Positions 9,054-18,095 of a stretch of 64,000 bases of DNA are shown here, one piece after another. This stretch comes from Anabaena catenula FACHB-362 (lineage in GTDB: Bacteria; Cyanobacteriota; Cyanobacteriia; Cyanobacteriales; Nostocaceae). Numbering within the stretch: position 1 is the stretch's first letter; every line of letters starts with the position of its first letter. Below the pieces are notes generated by a model, which had not been told where the DNA came from, ran no database searches, and saw only the letters and a list, made by a program, of their open reading frames with translations. A program made the translations under genes and the position numbers. Where the stretch lies: assembly GCF_014698735.1 (NCBI RefSeq), contig NZ_JACJTQ010000005.1, forward strand, positions 141,084-205,083, in the 5' to 3' direction.

Positions 9054-9101
9054 AACTTCATCTTTGCGAACCTCCGCGCTTACCTCCGCGTGCCTCTGCG
9101 T

Positions 9102-9767
9102 TTAATTCTTCATTGCTAAAGTCAAACCATCAGCGATAGGAACTAAACTCAGAGTAATTCGTGAGTCTTGATGTAACTTTTGATTCAAAGAGCGAATCTT
9201 GTTAGTTTGATTATCCTGAACTTCGGAATCTGCAACTTTACCAGACCAGAGGACGTTATCAATGGCAATTAGTCCACCTGGTCGAATTAATTTGAGCGAT
9301 CGCTCATAATAGTTTTCATAGTTCCCCTTATCAGCATCAATAAACGCAAAATCAAAACTTTCCGCTTCACCAGATGCCAATAATTTATCTAAAGTTTCCA
9401 AAGCTGGAGCGATATGTAAATCGATTTTATCAGCTACCCCGGCACGTTGCCAATAACGCCGAGCAATACTGGTATATTCTTCACTCACATCACAGGCGAC
9501 AATCTTACCATCTTCGGGTAAAGCCAAGGCAGTTACCAAAGAACTATAACCTGTAAAGACACCTACTTCTAAAGTTTTTTTTGCACCTATCAATTTCACC
9601 AACAAAGCCATAAATTGACCCTGTTCTGGGGAAATCTGCATCTGAGCCATAGGCAATTGGGAGGTTTCCTGACGCAGTTGAGTTAATACATCTGGTTCTC
9701 GCAGGGAAACAGACAGCAAATAATTATACAGATTTTTTTCTAAGCCAATTGTTTGTTTTGTCATCAT
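9102..9767 (-). CDS. O-methyltransferase (class I SAM, CCoAOMT-like)
   Basis: A 221-residue member of the small O-methyltransferase family 3 related to caffeoyl-CoA O-methyltransferases. SAM-binding marks are TLEVGVFTGYSSL and FIDADKGNYENYYE; the latter supplies the Asp-Ala-Asp-Lys metal and catalytic residues. IAIDNVLWSGKV follows as expected. Family members use a divalent cation to methylate catechol-type hydroxyls, but the acceptor here is unknown. Two adjacent ATG codons (9767, 9764) are possible starts. It diverges from the phosphoribulokinase paralogue 240 bases away. Confidence 0.85.
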   Translation of the reverse strand: MMTKQTIGLEKNLYNYLLSVSLREPDVLTQLRQETSQLPMAQMQISPEQGQFMALLVKLIGAKKTLEVGVFTGYSSLVTALALPEDGKIVACDVSEEYTSIARRYWQRAGVADKIDLHIAPALETLDKLLASGEAESFDFAFIDADKGNYENYYERSLKLIRPGGLIAIDNVLWSGKVADSEVQDNQTNKIRSLNQKLHQDSRITLSLVPIADGLTLAMKN

Positions 9768-10007
9768 TCAAAAATATGCCTGTCATACATAGCACAAACG
9801 GATTTTGACACAGATACACAGATAATATCACGTCCGTCATTTGCCTGCCGACTCTACCAAATATCTCCTCAACTCCCTTTATGTAGAGATGTTGCAAAGA
9901 TGATTTTCGTTGGATTTATTTTCAATTTCCCTTCTAAAATTAGTAAATTAATTAAAATTGTTCTCTGTAAACATTATCACACAACTAGCTTGTGTTAAAG
10001 GGGTAAA

Positions 10008-10946
10008 ATGAGCCGTCCAATTATTCTTGGGATTGTTGGTGACAGCGCTGCTGGTAAAACGACATTGACTAGAGGAATTGCTCAGGTACTTGGACCGGAG
10101 AATGTTACCCTCATATGTACAGACGATTACCATCGTTACGATCGCACACAACGGGCAGAAATTGGGATTACAGCCCTTCATCCTGACTGCAACTATTTGG
10201 ATATTATGCAGCAGCATTTATCGCTGCTACGGACTGGACAGCCCATTCTCAAGCCGGTTTACAGCCACAAAACAGGGACATTTGAGCCACCACAATATAT
10301 TAAACCTAATAAATTTGTAATTATTGAAGGGTTACTAGGTTATTCTACCCGTGCAGCCCGTGATGCTTATGATGTAAAAGTATATCTTGCCCCTCCTGAA
10401 CCAGTCCGCGCTGCTTGGAAAATTAAGCGGGATACACAAAAGCGTGGTTATACCCCAGAACAAGTATTAGCAGAACTAGAAAAACGTGAACCAGACTCAG
10501 AACAGTATATCCGTCCCCAGCGTCAATGGTCGGATATTGTCGTCAGTTTTTATCCCACAAAAGAGGAGGAAAATGAAACTAATGGTCATTTAAATGTGCG
10601 TTTGGTGTTGCGTCCCTCTATTCCCCATCCAGATTTTACCCAAATTACGGACTCCGGTAATGGTGATTCTCAATCAGCAGTTCGTCTGGGACTAGACAGA
10701 GATATGGGTAAACCAGTGGATGTCTTGGAAGTTGATGGTCACGCTACCTTAGAACAGGTGACTAATATAGAGCATATTATGTGTTCCGATATGCCTTATT
10801 TAAAAAATATATGCGATCGCGAAATTAATCCAGAACTAGGTAAAATCGCGGGTACAACCGGAGAAACACTGCAAAGTTATCCCCTCGCACTTACACAGTT
10901 AATCATTACTTACCATATGCTCAAAGCTACGCAAATTTATCAATAA
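10008..10946 (+). CDS. Phosphoribulokinase-family protein (paralogue lacking one redox Cys)
   Basis: A 312-residue P-loop kinase of the phosphoribulokinase/uridine kinase family: GDSAAGKTT (Walker A), ICTDDYHRYDR, HPDCNYLDIM, KPVYSHKTG and VIIEGLLGY match PRK in order. PRK makes ribulose 1,5-bisphosphate in the Calvin cycle. In regulated cyanobacterial PRK the P-loop reads GDSGCGKST and its Cys forms a redox disulfide with a second Cys near ICLDDYH; here the P-loop Cys is Ala, while the second Cys is kept. That, and the shorter C-terminal half, indicate a paralogue rather than the main Calvin-cycle enzyme. Whether ribulose 5-phosphate is its substrate is unknown. Confidence 0.8.
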   Translation: MSRPIILGIVGDSAAGKTTLTRGIAQVLGPENVTLICTDDYHRYDRTQRAEIGITALHPDCNYLDIMQQHLSLLRTGQPILKPVYSHKTGTFEPPQYIKPNKFVIIEGLLGYSTRAARDAYDVKVYLAPPEPVRAAWKIKRDTQKRGYTPEQVLAELEKREPDSEQYIRPQRQWSDIVVSFYPTKEEENETNGHLNVRLVLRPSIPHPDFTQITDSGNGDSQSAVRLGLDRDMGKPVDVLEVDGHATLEQVTNIEHIMCSDMPYLKNICDREINPELGKIAGTTGETLQSYPLALTQLIITYHMLKATQIYQ

Positions 10947-11090
10947 GCGATTACCAGTTTCAACTGGGTATAACTAAGTAATACTGAGCAAAATTAAAGA
11001 TTTTGCAAACAGGGATAATTGGTCAAGCACATAAGAGATAAATAAATATAGCTCTACCCAATTATTCCCAATCTCAAATCCCTAATTGGT

Positions 11091-11822
11091 ATGACTTATT
11101 GCCTCAGAATTGCCGACTTACCCGAAAATGAGCGTCCACGTGAGCGATTAATGACACATGGTGCAAAAATCTTAGCCACTGCTGAATTAATCGCTATTTT
11201 GCTGGGTACTGGACAAGGGCCGGGTAAACTTTCCGCAGTCGGCTTGGGGCAGTATATACTACAAGAGTTAGGTAAACATCAGCGTGACCCTTTAGCAGCT
11301 TTAAGGGAAGTTACACCAGCTGAGTTGATGGCAATTCCTGGTGTGGGGCCGGCAAAAGCCACAACAATTCTCGCAGCAATTGAATTAGGCAAACGTGCTT
11401 TTTTATCTCGTCCCTCAGATGGAACAGTAATTGACAGTCCCCTTGCTGCGGCTGCAACGCTTAGTCAAGACTTGATGTGGCAAAATCAAGAACGTTTTGC
11501 GGTAGTCTTATTAGATGTGAAAAATAAGTTTCTGGGAACAAAGGTAATTACTATTGGGACTGCGACGGAAACTTTAGCTTCTCCCCGTGACATTTTTCGG
11601 GAAGTAATTCGTCATGGTGCAACGCGAGCTATAGTAGCACATAATCACCCTTCTGGTAATTTAGAACCTAGTGAAGCCGATATAGAATTAACCCGGCAAT
11701 TATTAGCAGGTGCAGAACTTTTAAGTATTCCCTTATTAGACCATTTGATTTTAGGGAATGGTACTCATCAGAGTTTGCGAGAGACTACAACTCTCTGGGA
11801 TGATTGTCCCCAGGGGGATTGA
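11091..11822 (+). CDS. radC: RadC/JAB domain protein (UPF0758)
   Basis: A 243-residue protein with an N-terminal helix-hairpin-helix region ([15 protein letters not shown]) and a C-terminal JAB1/MPN-type metal site: the motif [14 protein letters not shown] at about residues 183-196 supplies two His and the Asp. The family was named for DNA repair but its biochemical role is not settled. Length is normal for the family. The GTPase gene starts 60 bases downstream on the same strand, so the two could share a transcript. Confidence 0.92.
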   Translation: MTYCLRIADLPENERPRERLMTHGAKILATAELIAILLGTGQGPGKLSAVGLGQYILQELGKHQRDPLAALREVTPAELMAIPGVGPAKATTILAAIELGKRAFLSRPSDGTVIDSPLAAAATLSQDLMWQNQERFAVVLLDVKNKFLGTKVITIGTATETLASPRDIFREVIRHGATRAIVAHNHPSGNLEPSEADIELTRQLLAGAELLSIPLLDHLILGNGTHQSLRETTTLWDDCPQGD

Positions 11823-11882
11823 TTCTAGTGAAATTTAACAGCACAGCTATACTAGAAATGGTGGCAAGATGAAATTACACCA

Positions 11883-13190
11883 ATGACTGAACAACCCAAC
11901 ACAGACTCATTGCAGACACCGACTGATGAAATTAAACCCAAGTCGGAAAATGATTCTTGGAAAAACCGCATTTCTGGTGTTGTCAACAAAACCACAGCCA
12001 GATTAATCCAACTCCTACCCGTAGACCAAGTAACACAGACCATAGGACAATGGTTTACTGTCAGTGATGCCCAAGTAGCCGAAATTTTAGAGACCATTCG
12101 CGCTGAATTACCCACTACAGAAGCGCTGCTGTTAGGAAAACCCCAAGCGGGTAAAAGCTCTATTGTCCGGGGTTTAACGGGAGTTTCTGCGGAAATTATC
12201 GGACAGGGTTTTCGTCCTCACACCCAAAATACCCAACGCTATGCTTATCCTTCCAGTGATTTGCCCTTGCTAGTTTTTACGGATACGGTGGGACTAGGAG
12301 ATGTAAATCAAGATACCGAGACAATTATTCAAGAGTTAATTGGTGATTTACAAACAGAGGCTACAGGGGCTAGAGTCTTAATTCTGACTGTGAAAATTAA
12401 TGATTTCGCAACTGATACTCTGCGACAAATAGCTCAAAAATTGCGTCAACAATATCCAAATATTCCCTGTTTATTGGTGGTGACTTGCTTACATGAAATT
12501 TACCCACCGACAACAGAGGATCATCCTCATTATCCTCCAGATTTTGCAGAATTGAATCGAGCATTTACCCAAATAAAAGAGAATTTTGTAGGTTTATATA
12601 ATAATGTAGTTTTGATTGATTTTACTTTAGAAGAAGATGGTTATAGTCCTGTATTTTATGGTTTAGAAGGACTGCGAGATAATTTAGCGGAACTCTTACC
12701 TGAAGCAGAATCAAAAGCAATTTATCAATTATTAGATAAACAAGCAGGGGAGAAATTAGGTAATATTTATCGGGATGCAGGAAGACGTTATATTTTACCT
12801 TTTTCGATTATGGCAGCTACTTTAGCAGCAGTGCCTTTGCCTTTTGCAACCATGCCTGTTTTAACAGCTTTGCAAGTATCAATGGTGGGATTATTGGGTA
12901 AATTATATGGGCAAACCTTGACACCATCTCAAGCTGGGGGTATTGTGAGTGCGATCGCTGGTGGTTTTGTAGCTCAAGCCGTAGCAAGAGAGTTAATTAA
13001 ATTTATCCCTGGTTTTGGCAGCGTAATTGCTGCATCTTGGGCAGGTGCTTATACCTGGGCTTTAGGTGAAGGTGCTTGTGTTTATTTTGGTGATTTAATG
13101 GGTGGGAAAAAACCTGATCCCCAGAAGATTCAAGCAGTTATGCAAGATGCATTTGAGGGTGCGAAGGAGCGATTTAAGGGGATTCATTAA
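11883..13190 (+). CDS. Era-like/DUF697 GTPase with membrane-interacting C-terminus
   Basis: A 435-residue protein with a G domain: P-loop GKPQAGKSS around residues 85-93 and the G3 motif DTVGLGD near residue 130. VTCLHEIYPP stands where the usual NKxD motif would be, so guanine recognition may be unusual. The last third contains long hydrophobic stretches (AATLAAVPLPFATMPVLTAL and the GGIVSAIAGGFVAQA region) as in DUF697 proteins, which probably insert into or span the membrane. Related GTPases are found in many cyanobacteria without a known role. Its TAA stop (13188-13190) lies inside the putative target-site duplication of a MITE that follows immediately. Confidence 0.75.
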   Translation: MTEQPNTDSLQTPTDEIKPKSENDSWKNRISGVVNKTTARLIQLLPVDQVTQTIGQWFTVSDAQVAEILETIRAELPTTEALLLGKPQAGKSSIVRGLTGVSAEIIGQGFRPHTQNTQRYAYPSSDLPLLVFTDTVGLGDVNQDTETIIQELIGDLQTEATGARVLILTVKINDFATDTLRQIAQKLRQQYPNIPCLLVVTCLHEIYPPTTEDHPHYPPDFAELNRAFTQIKENFVGLYNNVVLIDFTLEEDGYSPVFYGLEGLRDNLAELLPEAESKAIYQLLDKQAGEKLGNIYRDAGRRYILPFSIMAATLAAVPLPFATMPVLTALQVSMVGLLGKLYGQTLTPSQAGGIVSAIAGGFVAQAVARELIKFIPGFGSVIAASWAGAYTWALGEGACVYFGDLMGGKKPDPQKIQAVMQDAFEGAKERFKGIH

Positions 13191-13192
13191 TT

Positions 13193-13343
13193 GGCGTTGC
13201 TGATTAAGAGTATGATTTTGTTTCACGCAGAGGAGGACACTTGCGTGGGCGGGTTTCCCGACTTGAGCAAAGTGTCCGTCGCGCAGAGAGTAAGAGTTTG
13301 AAATCGTTGATTTTTCAATTTCATACTTCAATTCAGCAACGCC
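13193..13343. mobile_element. Nezha-like MITE carrying a nested palindromic insert
   Basis: A 151-bp element with terminal inverted repeats GGCGTTGCTGATTAAGAG on the left and, read from the right end, GGCGTTGCTGAATTGAAG; the match continues through GTATGA and TTG to about 27 bp. The flanks CATTAATT (13185-13192) and CATTAATG (13344-13351) look like a target-site duplication of seven or eight bases. The inverted end resembles what I recall of the Nezha MITE of Anabaena/Nostoc; that identity is from memory. The body CACGCAGAG...CGCAGAGAG is split by a second palindromic insert (GGACACTT...AAGTGTCC). Confidence 0.7.
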
Positions 13344-13408
13344 CATTAATGTTAAGTAGATTGACTGGAGTTCCAAGATTCAATCTAAATGCATCGTTTC
13401 ACAAAATA

Positions 13409-14332
13409 TCAACCCACTTTATCTACAGGTAAGACATCATGAAAATGATTGTAGTCAACATAGCGATGTCCATCAGATGTGTGGTGCATAATATCAACAA
13501 ATCTGTGATTCCATAAAATCTGATTTGCACTATAACTATAACGAGCATGAACAACCTGTGCCACTGTTTCATCAATACCACTAACAGAAACCATCAATAA
13601 AGAATTGGTGTGAGTTAGAGATTCTGCTGTCATTCCATAGAGAGGACTAGACTCATCAATAATATGCATTACTAGCCAGGATAAAGAGAAATTAGGTGTC
13701 TGATTACGTAAAAGTTTGAGATCATAAATCCGACGGATGGAATATCCTTCTACTGTGATTTCGTCGCGCATTAAATACATCCGCATCTGTGCTTCTAAAA
13801 TCATGTTCCGGCGCTGGTTAGCGGTACGAAATGTCAGCGTGGGTAATCCTTCATGGGACGTAATAACAGCTACACGGCTAAATATCACACGGGCAGTAGG
13901 TCGAGAGAAACGGGCAAAGGCTAATCCTGTCATCACAGCAATTCCCACCACACCAATCATGGCTTCAATGGTGACAATGATATTGGCATAAGTTGTTTTT
14001 GGATACATTGCACCATAGCCAATAGATGCCAAAGTTTGCACACTGAAGAAAAAGGCATCTGAAAAAGAACCTGGTTGAGCATTAGCAATACAGTCTCCTC
14101 CTAACCAGTAAGCGAAAGCAAAGAAAGCATTAATAGCTACATAAAAAATACAAATTAAGAGCAAAAAACCAAGCCAGGGAATCGTGAGGAGCAAATGGTA
14201 AGGATCACGCCAGTAAGAATGCCATGCACCCATACCCATGATCTCAAATTGTCCATTGTGAATCTTGATATGAACTCGGGGAATTATACCTTTTTTTTGC
14301 TTCCTGGACTGTCTCTGCAATCGAAATTTCAT
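13409..14332 (-). CDS. Inward-rectifier K+ channel (KirBac-like)
   Basis: About 307 residues from ATG 14332. The order is that of KirBac channels: a basic N-terminus, a slide helix and first membrane helix (LLLTIPWLGFLLLICIFYVA), a pore helix with selectivity filter TLASIGYG near residue 101, a second membrane helix (IEAMIGVVGIAVMTGLAFA), then FARFSRPTARVIFS and a beta-rich cytoplasmic domain. It would conduct K+ across the cytoplasmic membrane. I rejected the upstream in-frame ATG at 14395 because it adds 21 residues unlike the family and would overlap the divergent MFS gene. Confidence 0.9.
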   Translation of the reverse strand: MKFRLQRQSRKQKKGIIPRVHIKIHNGQFEIMGMGAWHSYWRDPYHLLLTIPWLGFLLLICIFYVAINAFFAFAYWLGGDCIANAQPGSFSDAFFFSVQTLASIGYGAMYPKTTYANIIVTIEAMIGVVGIAVMTGLAFARFSRPTARVIFSRVAVITSHEGLPTLTFRTANQRRNMILEAQMRMYLMRDEITVEGYSIRRIYDLKLLRNQTPNFSLSWLVMHIIDESSPLYGMTAESLTHTNSLLMVSVSGIDETVAQVVHARYSYSANQILWNHRFVDIMHHTSDGHRYVDYNHFHDVLPVDKVG

Positions 14333-14374
14333 GGGGAGTAACCAAAAGCATGATGAATGGTAGTATGGCAAAAG

Positions 14375-15601
14375 ATGAATGCAGCTATAAAGCACAAACC
14401 TGGTGGTTATTTATTCTTGATGAATCGCAATTTTTGGATTATTGCTTTAATTGCCTTTGTGAACTCCCTGAGTTTTACAATTTTAATTCCCATTATCTAT
14501 CTTTATGGCAAACAATTTGGTCTGAATGATTTTCAAACCAGTTTATTATTTTCTATCTACTCTATCGCTCAATTTTTTGCAACTCCTGTCATTGGTAAAT
14601 TATCCGACCGTTTTGGACGTAAGCCTTTACTAATAATCAGTTTAGCGGGAACAGTCATCGCTAACTCCATAGCTGGAACTGCAACAACTGCGGGACTGCT
14701 TTTTTTCGCCCGATTTTTAGATGGTATCACCGGCGGGAATGCTTCTGTGGCCCAAGCGGTAATTTCTGATATCACCAGTCCCAAAAATCGCGCTCAAGCC
14801 TTTGGAATTTATGGGGCTGCAATGGGTTTAGGCTTTGTCCTAGGGCCAGCTACTAGCTTGTTAGCACAACAGTTTTCTTTGGGGGCTGCTTTTTTAGCTT
14901 CTGGTGGAGTGGCGTTTGTAGCTCTGTTAGTGACAATCTTCTTCTTACCAGAAACTCTGCAAAATCAGGCTACCAAATCCAAGAATATTTTTGATTTAGG
15001 CTTAGGAAATTTAATTAAAGGTTTGGCAATGCCGGGAGTTGGTATTTTGCTCTTCATTAATTTTTTAACAGGAACAACTTTTACTATGTTTACCTATGCT
15101 TTCCAGCCTTACTTTATTCAAGTATTAGGTCAAAATAGTAAGTCTTTAACATTGTTATTTTTATTATTTGGCATCCTAGGTGTGATTATGCAAACCTGGG
15201 GAGTGTCTATGATGAGTAAGAAAATTGATGTAGTTAAAATATTATTTTTAGGGTTGTTTTTTCGGAGTTTTTCATTTGCTTTGATGCCAATTTGGCCTAA
15301 TATTACTTATTTTGTAATTATCAGTATCATGTTTTCAATATTTAATTCTTTAGTCCAACCCATGATTAGCACGTTAATTTCTCTGAATGCCCAACCACAA
15401 GATCAGGGAACTGCATTGGGTCTGAATGCTTCTTATTTAAGTATTTCTAATGGTATTGGCCCTGTAATTGCGGGAGTGATTGTCAAACAATCTAATCCTC
15501 TAACCTATGGATATCCTTTATATTTGGCAGGATTGTTAACATTTTTGGTTTTAGGTTTTGCCATATATAATCGGAAAAGATATACACCTCGTAATTCGTA
15601 G
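14375..15601 (+). CDS. MFS transporter (DHA1/TetA-like drug antiporter family)
   Basis: About 408 residues with twelve hydrophobic segments. The loop between helices 2 and 3 has the MFS signature GKLSDRFGRKPLL, and LPET follows helix 6. Relatives are proton-coupled exporters of drugs or metabolites. The start is uncertain: ATG codons at 14357, 14375 and 14420 are in frame; the first helix begins right after the third, and none has a clear ribosome-binding site. It diverges from the Kir channel gene with about 40 bases between starts. A hairpin terminator separates it from the convergent DUF2382 gene. Confidence 0.85.
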   Translation: MNAAIKHKPGGYLFLMNRNFWIIALIAFVNSLSFTILIPIIYLYGKQFGLNDFQTSLLFSIYSIAQFFATPVIGKLSDRFGRKPLLIISLAGTVIANSIAGTATTAGLLFFARFLDGITGGNASVAQAVISDITSPKNRAQAFGIYGAAMGLGFVLGPATSLLAQQFSLGAAFLASGGVAFVALLVTIFFLPETLQNQATKSKNIFDLGLGNLIKGLAMPGVGILLFINFLTGTTFTMFTYAFQPYFIQVLGQNSKSLTLLFLLFGILGVIMQTWGVSMMSKKIDVVKILFLGLFFRSFSFALMPIWPNITYFVIISIMFSIFNSLVQPMISTLISLNAQPQDQGTALGLNASYLSISNGIGPVIAGVIVKQSNPLTYGYPLYLAGLLTFLVLGFAIYNRKRYTPRNS

Positions 15602-15606
15602 TTCAT

Positions 15607-15630
15607 AAAAAAAGGTGGGAATTACCCACC
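15607..15630 (-). terminator. Rho-independent terminator of the DUF2382 gene
   Basis: On the minus strand GGTGGGTAATTCCCACC is followed by TTTTTTT, 14 bases after the stop of 15644-16174. It also lies just after the convergent MFS gene, where the hairpin would be followed by CTAAAA only, so it works best on the minus strand. Confidence 0.8.
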
Positions 15631-15643
15631 CTAAAATTAACTA

Positions 15644-16174
15644 CTATGAAAACTTTGGTTGTTGACTTTGAGAACAGCGGTTAAACCATTCTTGATACTT
15701 TTGCTGTTGGGACTCATTTTCTAGAATAATTGCCAATTTTATCTTCTGGCATCCATGATTTTGCTCTAGCGCGATCGCATTTAAAAGTAAACTAGCAATT
15801 TTTGGGGAACTCAACTCACCACTGACCATGAAATTGCTGTCAAAACTTGTAAATTGCGGTATTTCTCCTATGGTTAACTCCACACCGGAAATTTCCCCTT
15901 GACTTAAATCAATTTCTGCTAGTTGTTTATGTTCGGGGCTAACTTGTTCAATAATCAACTTTTCCCGGCGGACAGGAACTTGTATCATGTAAGTTTCAAT
16001 TTCTTTACGAATAATCACCTCTCCCACTTTCTGCTTGCGGTTATTAACAACCAATTTTTCTTCTAGGAGAGAGATAATTTTTTCCTCAACCACTACTGAA
16101 TATTCTGAATTGACAGAGGTATTTGTTTCTAGCTTATGGTCGTTTATTGTTTCCGAGCTTAAATATTCAGGCAT
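15644..16174 (-). CDS. DUF2382 domain protein
   Basis: A 176-residue protein. Residues from about 30 to 95 match the DUF2382 (YsnF-like) pattern seen in the next gene: ISLLEEKLVVNNRKQKVGEV, IRKEIETYMIQVPVRREKLIIEQV. The C-terminal 60 residues (SPKIASLLLNAIALEQNHGC) differ. DUF2382 proteins are often stress-associated in bacteria, but the molecular function is unknown. It is downstream of the PRC-barrel/DUF2382 gene on the same strand, with a hairpin between them, and probably arose from it by duplication and loss of the PRC barrel. Confidence 0.7.
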   Translation of the reverse strand: MPEYLSSETINDHKLETNTSVNSEYSVVVEEKIISLLEEKLVVNNRKQKVGEVIIRKEIETYMIQVPVRREKLIIEQVSPEHKQLAEIDLSQGEISGVELTIGEIPQFTSFDSNFMVSGELSSPKIASLLLNAIALEQNHGCQKIKLAIILENESQQQKYQEWFNRCSQSQQPKFS

Positions 16175-16247
16175 ATACTTTATTTATGATGGTTCTGTGT
16201 TAATGTCAGCCGATTTAAGATTTCTTTTTTTTCTTCAATAAAATTAG

Positions 16248-16269
16248 TTAGCCCGCCTACGCGGGCTAA
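16248..16269 (-). terminator. Hairpin between the two DUF2382 genes
   Basis: TTAGCCCGC and GCGGGCTAA make a perfect 9-bp stem with a 4-base loop, 64 bases after the PRC-barrel gene ends on the minus strand. The following bases are CTAATTTTATT, a weak T tract. Confidence 0.6.
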
Positions 16270-16332
16270 GTTAGTGTCACCTCAGCCTTACAGATAGACT
16301 GAGGGAAATAATTGCCATTTTTTCAAAACCGG

Positions 16333-17232
16333 TTATCGTTCTTCAATCGGTAGATTAGGAGAACTTACATCTAACTCTTCACGACGCACAGTTTCTTGAG
16401 TTTCAACGTTATCTTGTTCTACAACTTTTTTAACTCTAACTTCTTCTCGGACAAATGCTTCTTTGCGAATTTCAGGTGTTTCTTCGTAAATTTCCATGCG
16501 AGTAACTTCACCTTCGCGGAAGTCAGCTTCACGAGCAGAAACAGTCCTACCAGCATCGTCCGGTGTTACACGTTCAATAACTACGTGTTCTCTTTGTACT
16601 GGTACTGATACTCGTGCCGTGTCAGTTTCTACGTGCTTACCAACTGTGACTTCGCCTGTTTTGCGGCGTTGTTTATTGGCGATGAGCCTTTCTTCATACA
16701 ATCTCAGAGTCTGATGATCTTGCTCATTTAAATTGAACAAATCAGGCTCATGTTCGTAGCTGTAGGTATCGCGGTTATAAGTTGATGTAGTGGTTGTTGC
16801 GACTCCTGGTGATGAATCTACAGGTATTGGTGATTCGACAGGAGATGAAGCTTCTACAGGTGCGGTGCGGTACTGAGGATTGCGATATACTCCACGTACC
16901 CGTTCTTCATAGTCATAATCTGTCGTTAGACGTTCGTTGTACTCTGGTAGATTTTCCGCTTGCTCTCTTGTTAAAGCAATGGCGTATACACGATCGGTAT
17001 TATACTCAATGCGAGTGCGACCAATGGGTAGCAATACTTTCTTACCGAAAATCCAGAACCCTAAGTCAACTACTAAATAGCGAAAATGACCTTCATCGTC
17101 AACTAAAACATCATTAACATTACCAATCTTTTCGTCAGTTCCTTCGCTGTAAACTGCGAATCCTTTAATATCTTTACCTTCAAAGGCATCGTGGTAATTA
17201 GGATCAAACTCTTGTAATTTGTAAAGACCCAT
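16333..17232 (-). CDS. PRC-barrel and DUF2382 domain protein
   Basis: About 299 residues: an N-terminal PRC barrel (GKDIKGFAVYSEGTDEKIGNV to LPIGRTRIEY, residues 18-85), a linker rich in Ser, Pro and Thr, and a C-terminal DUF2382 domain (LYEERLIANKQRRKTGEVTV, HVETDTARVSVPVQREHVVIE). PRC barrels bind protein partners or surfaces. I chose ATG 17232 because a GAGGA sequence lies nine bases before it; the longer frame would start from TTG 17247. Related cyanobacterial genes are often stress-induced, but nothing in the sequence fixes the role here. Confidence 0.85.
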   Translation of the reverse strand: MGLYKLQEFDPNYHDAFEGKDIKGFAVYSEGTDEKIGNVNDVLVDDEGHFRYLVVDLGFWIFGKKVLLPIGRTRIEYNTDRVYAIALTREQAENLPEYNERLTTDYDYEERVRGVYRNPQYRTAPVEASSPVESPIPVDSSPGVATTTTSTYNRDTYSYEHEPDLFNLNEQDHQTLRLYEERLIANKQRRKTGEVTVGKHVETDTARVSVPVQREHVVIERVTPDDAGRTVSAREADFREGEVTRMEIYEETPEIRKEAFVREEVRVKKVVEQDNVETQETVRREELDVSSPNLPIEER

Positions 17233-17247
17233 TATATCTTTCCTCAA

Positions 17248-17622
17248 AAATATTATAGAAATAGAAATTCTTAATTCCTATGACCTATCGTAAAGTTTTA
17301 TTCAATTTTCCTCCTCTCCCTATCGACTGAATTGAATTAGGCTATTTTTATCAAAAGTGATATATTATTAGGCTAAAAATTTATCTTTAGGAATAATAGA
17401 GAGACGCGGGATGAGGTCGATTCTTGTTTGACAAATAATTAGACAAATCTGAGAGTATGTTTGAAAAGTCATGAAGTTTACCTAAAAACCTCTCTCCTGC
17501 AAGGGAAGAAGCTTTAAAGTTTTTCGATAAACTTATAACTGCTATACTCTTCTTCTCTGTTCCCTGTTCCCTGCCCACACAAATAAATTCATAAATCAAA
17601 CCGGATTACTATATTACTATAT
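17248..17622. other. AT-rich spacer
   Basis: No gene is supported here. It separates the PRC-barrel gene from the small membrane protein at 17623. A 70-codon minus-strand frame (17387-17599) has no family resemblance and covers dispersed-repeat-like text such as TTCCCTGTTCCCTG. Confidence 0.45.
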
Positions 17623-17874
17623 ATGAATTTAACTCCTAAATACTTACCAATAAAAACTAAGAATATTCAAGTTCAAGAAACACCCGCTCAAGGTTCACCA
17701 CCTCAAGATTCATTAATTGATCGAGGTTTGCAAAAAGAACAATATGTTGGTATCTCTATTCTGTTACTGGGATTAATTGCTGTTGTTGGATTTTTAAATC
17801 GTAGATTTGAATATGCGTTAATCTTTGCTCTTACCCTTAGTATTATCTTAATTGTGTTTTTTCTCAATGTTTAG
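17623..17874 (+). CDS. Small membrane protein of unknown function
   Basis: An 83-residue protein: a hydrophilic N-terminus of about 40 residues followed by two closely spaced hydrophobic helices (YVGISILLLGLIAVVGFL and YALIFALTLSIILIVFFLNV) linked by NRRFE. I do not recognise a family. The regular hydrophobic pattern and good ATG start suggest a real gene, but there is no clear ribosome-binding site and no functional context. Confidence 0.5.
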   Translation: MNLTPKYLPIKTKNIQVQETPAQGSPPQDSLIDRGLQKEQYVGISILLLGLIAVVGFLNRRFEYALIFALTLSIILIVFFLNV

Positions 17875-18095
17875 AGGGTTAGTGAGAGGTTTGGAGAGGA
17901 GTTAACATAATAAACTTGTATTAAATACTACTTTAGTGTAATATACTTTATTGTTTGTGAAAATGACCTTTTACAGTCTTTTCACCCAATTTTTCAGGGA
18001 GTAACAGGCAAAGACCACCGGAAAAATAGCGAATTTTGAGTATCCAAACGGAAATTGCCTGTACGTCTAATCTGTTATCTTAGCCAGGTGAAAAA

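Noticed and set aside
9753..9998. 81-codon plus-strand frame upstream of the phosphoribulokinase paralogue
   Set aside because: Composition is that of AT-rich spacer and no motif is seen.
10008..10946. Calling this gene the main Calvin-cycle prk
   Set aside because: The P-loop Cys is missing and the C-terminal half is shorter than in the known enzyme.
13095..13432. Two short frames over the end of the GTPase gene and the MITE
   Set aside because: They are made of MITE sequence and antisense codons.
17387..17599. 70-codon minus-strand frame
   Set aside because: No family resemblance; it covers repeat-like intergenic text and has no ribosome-binding site.
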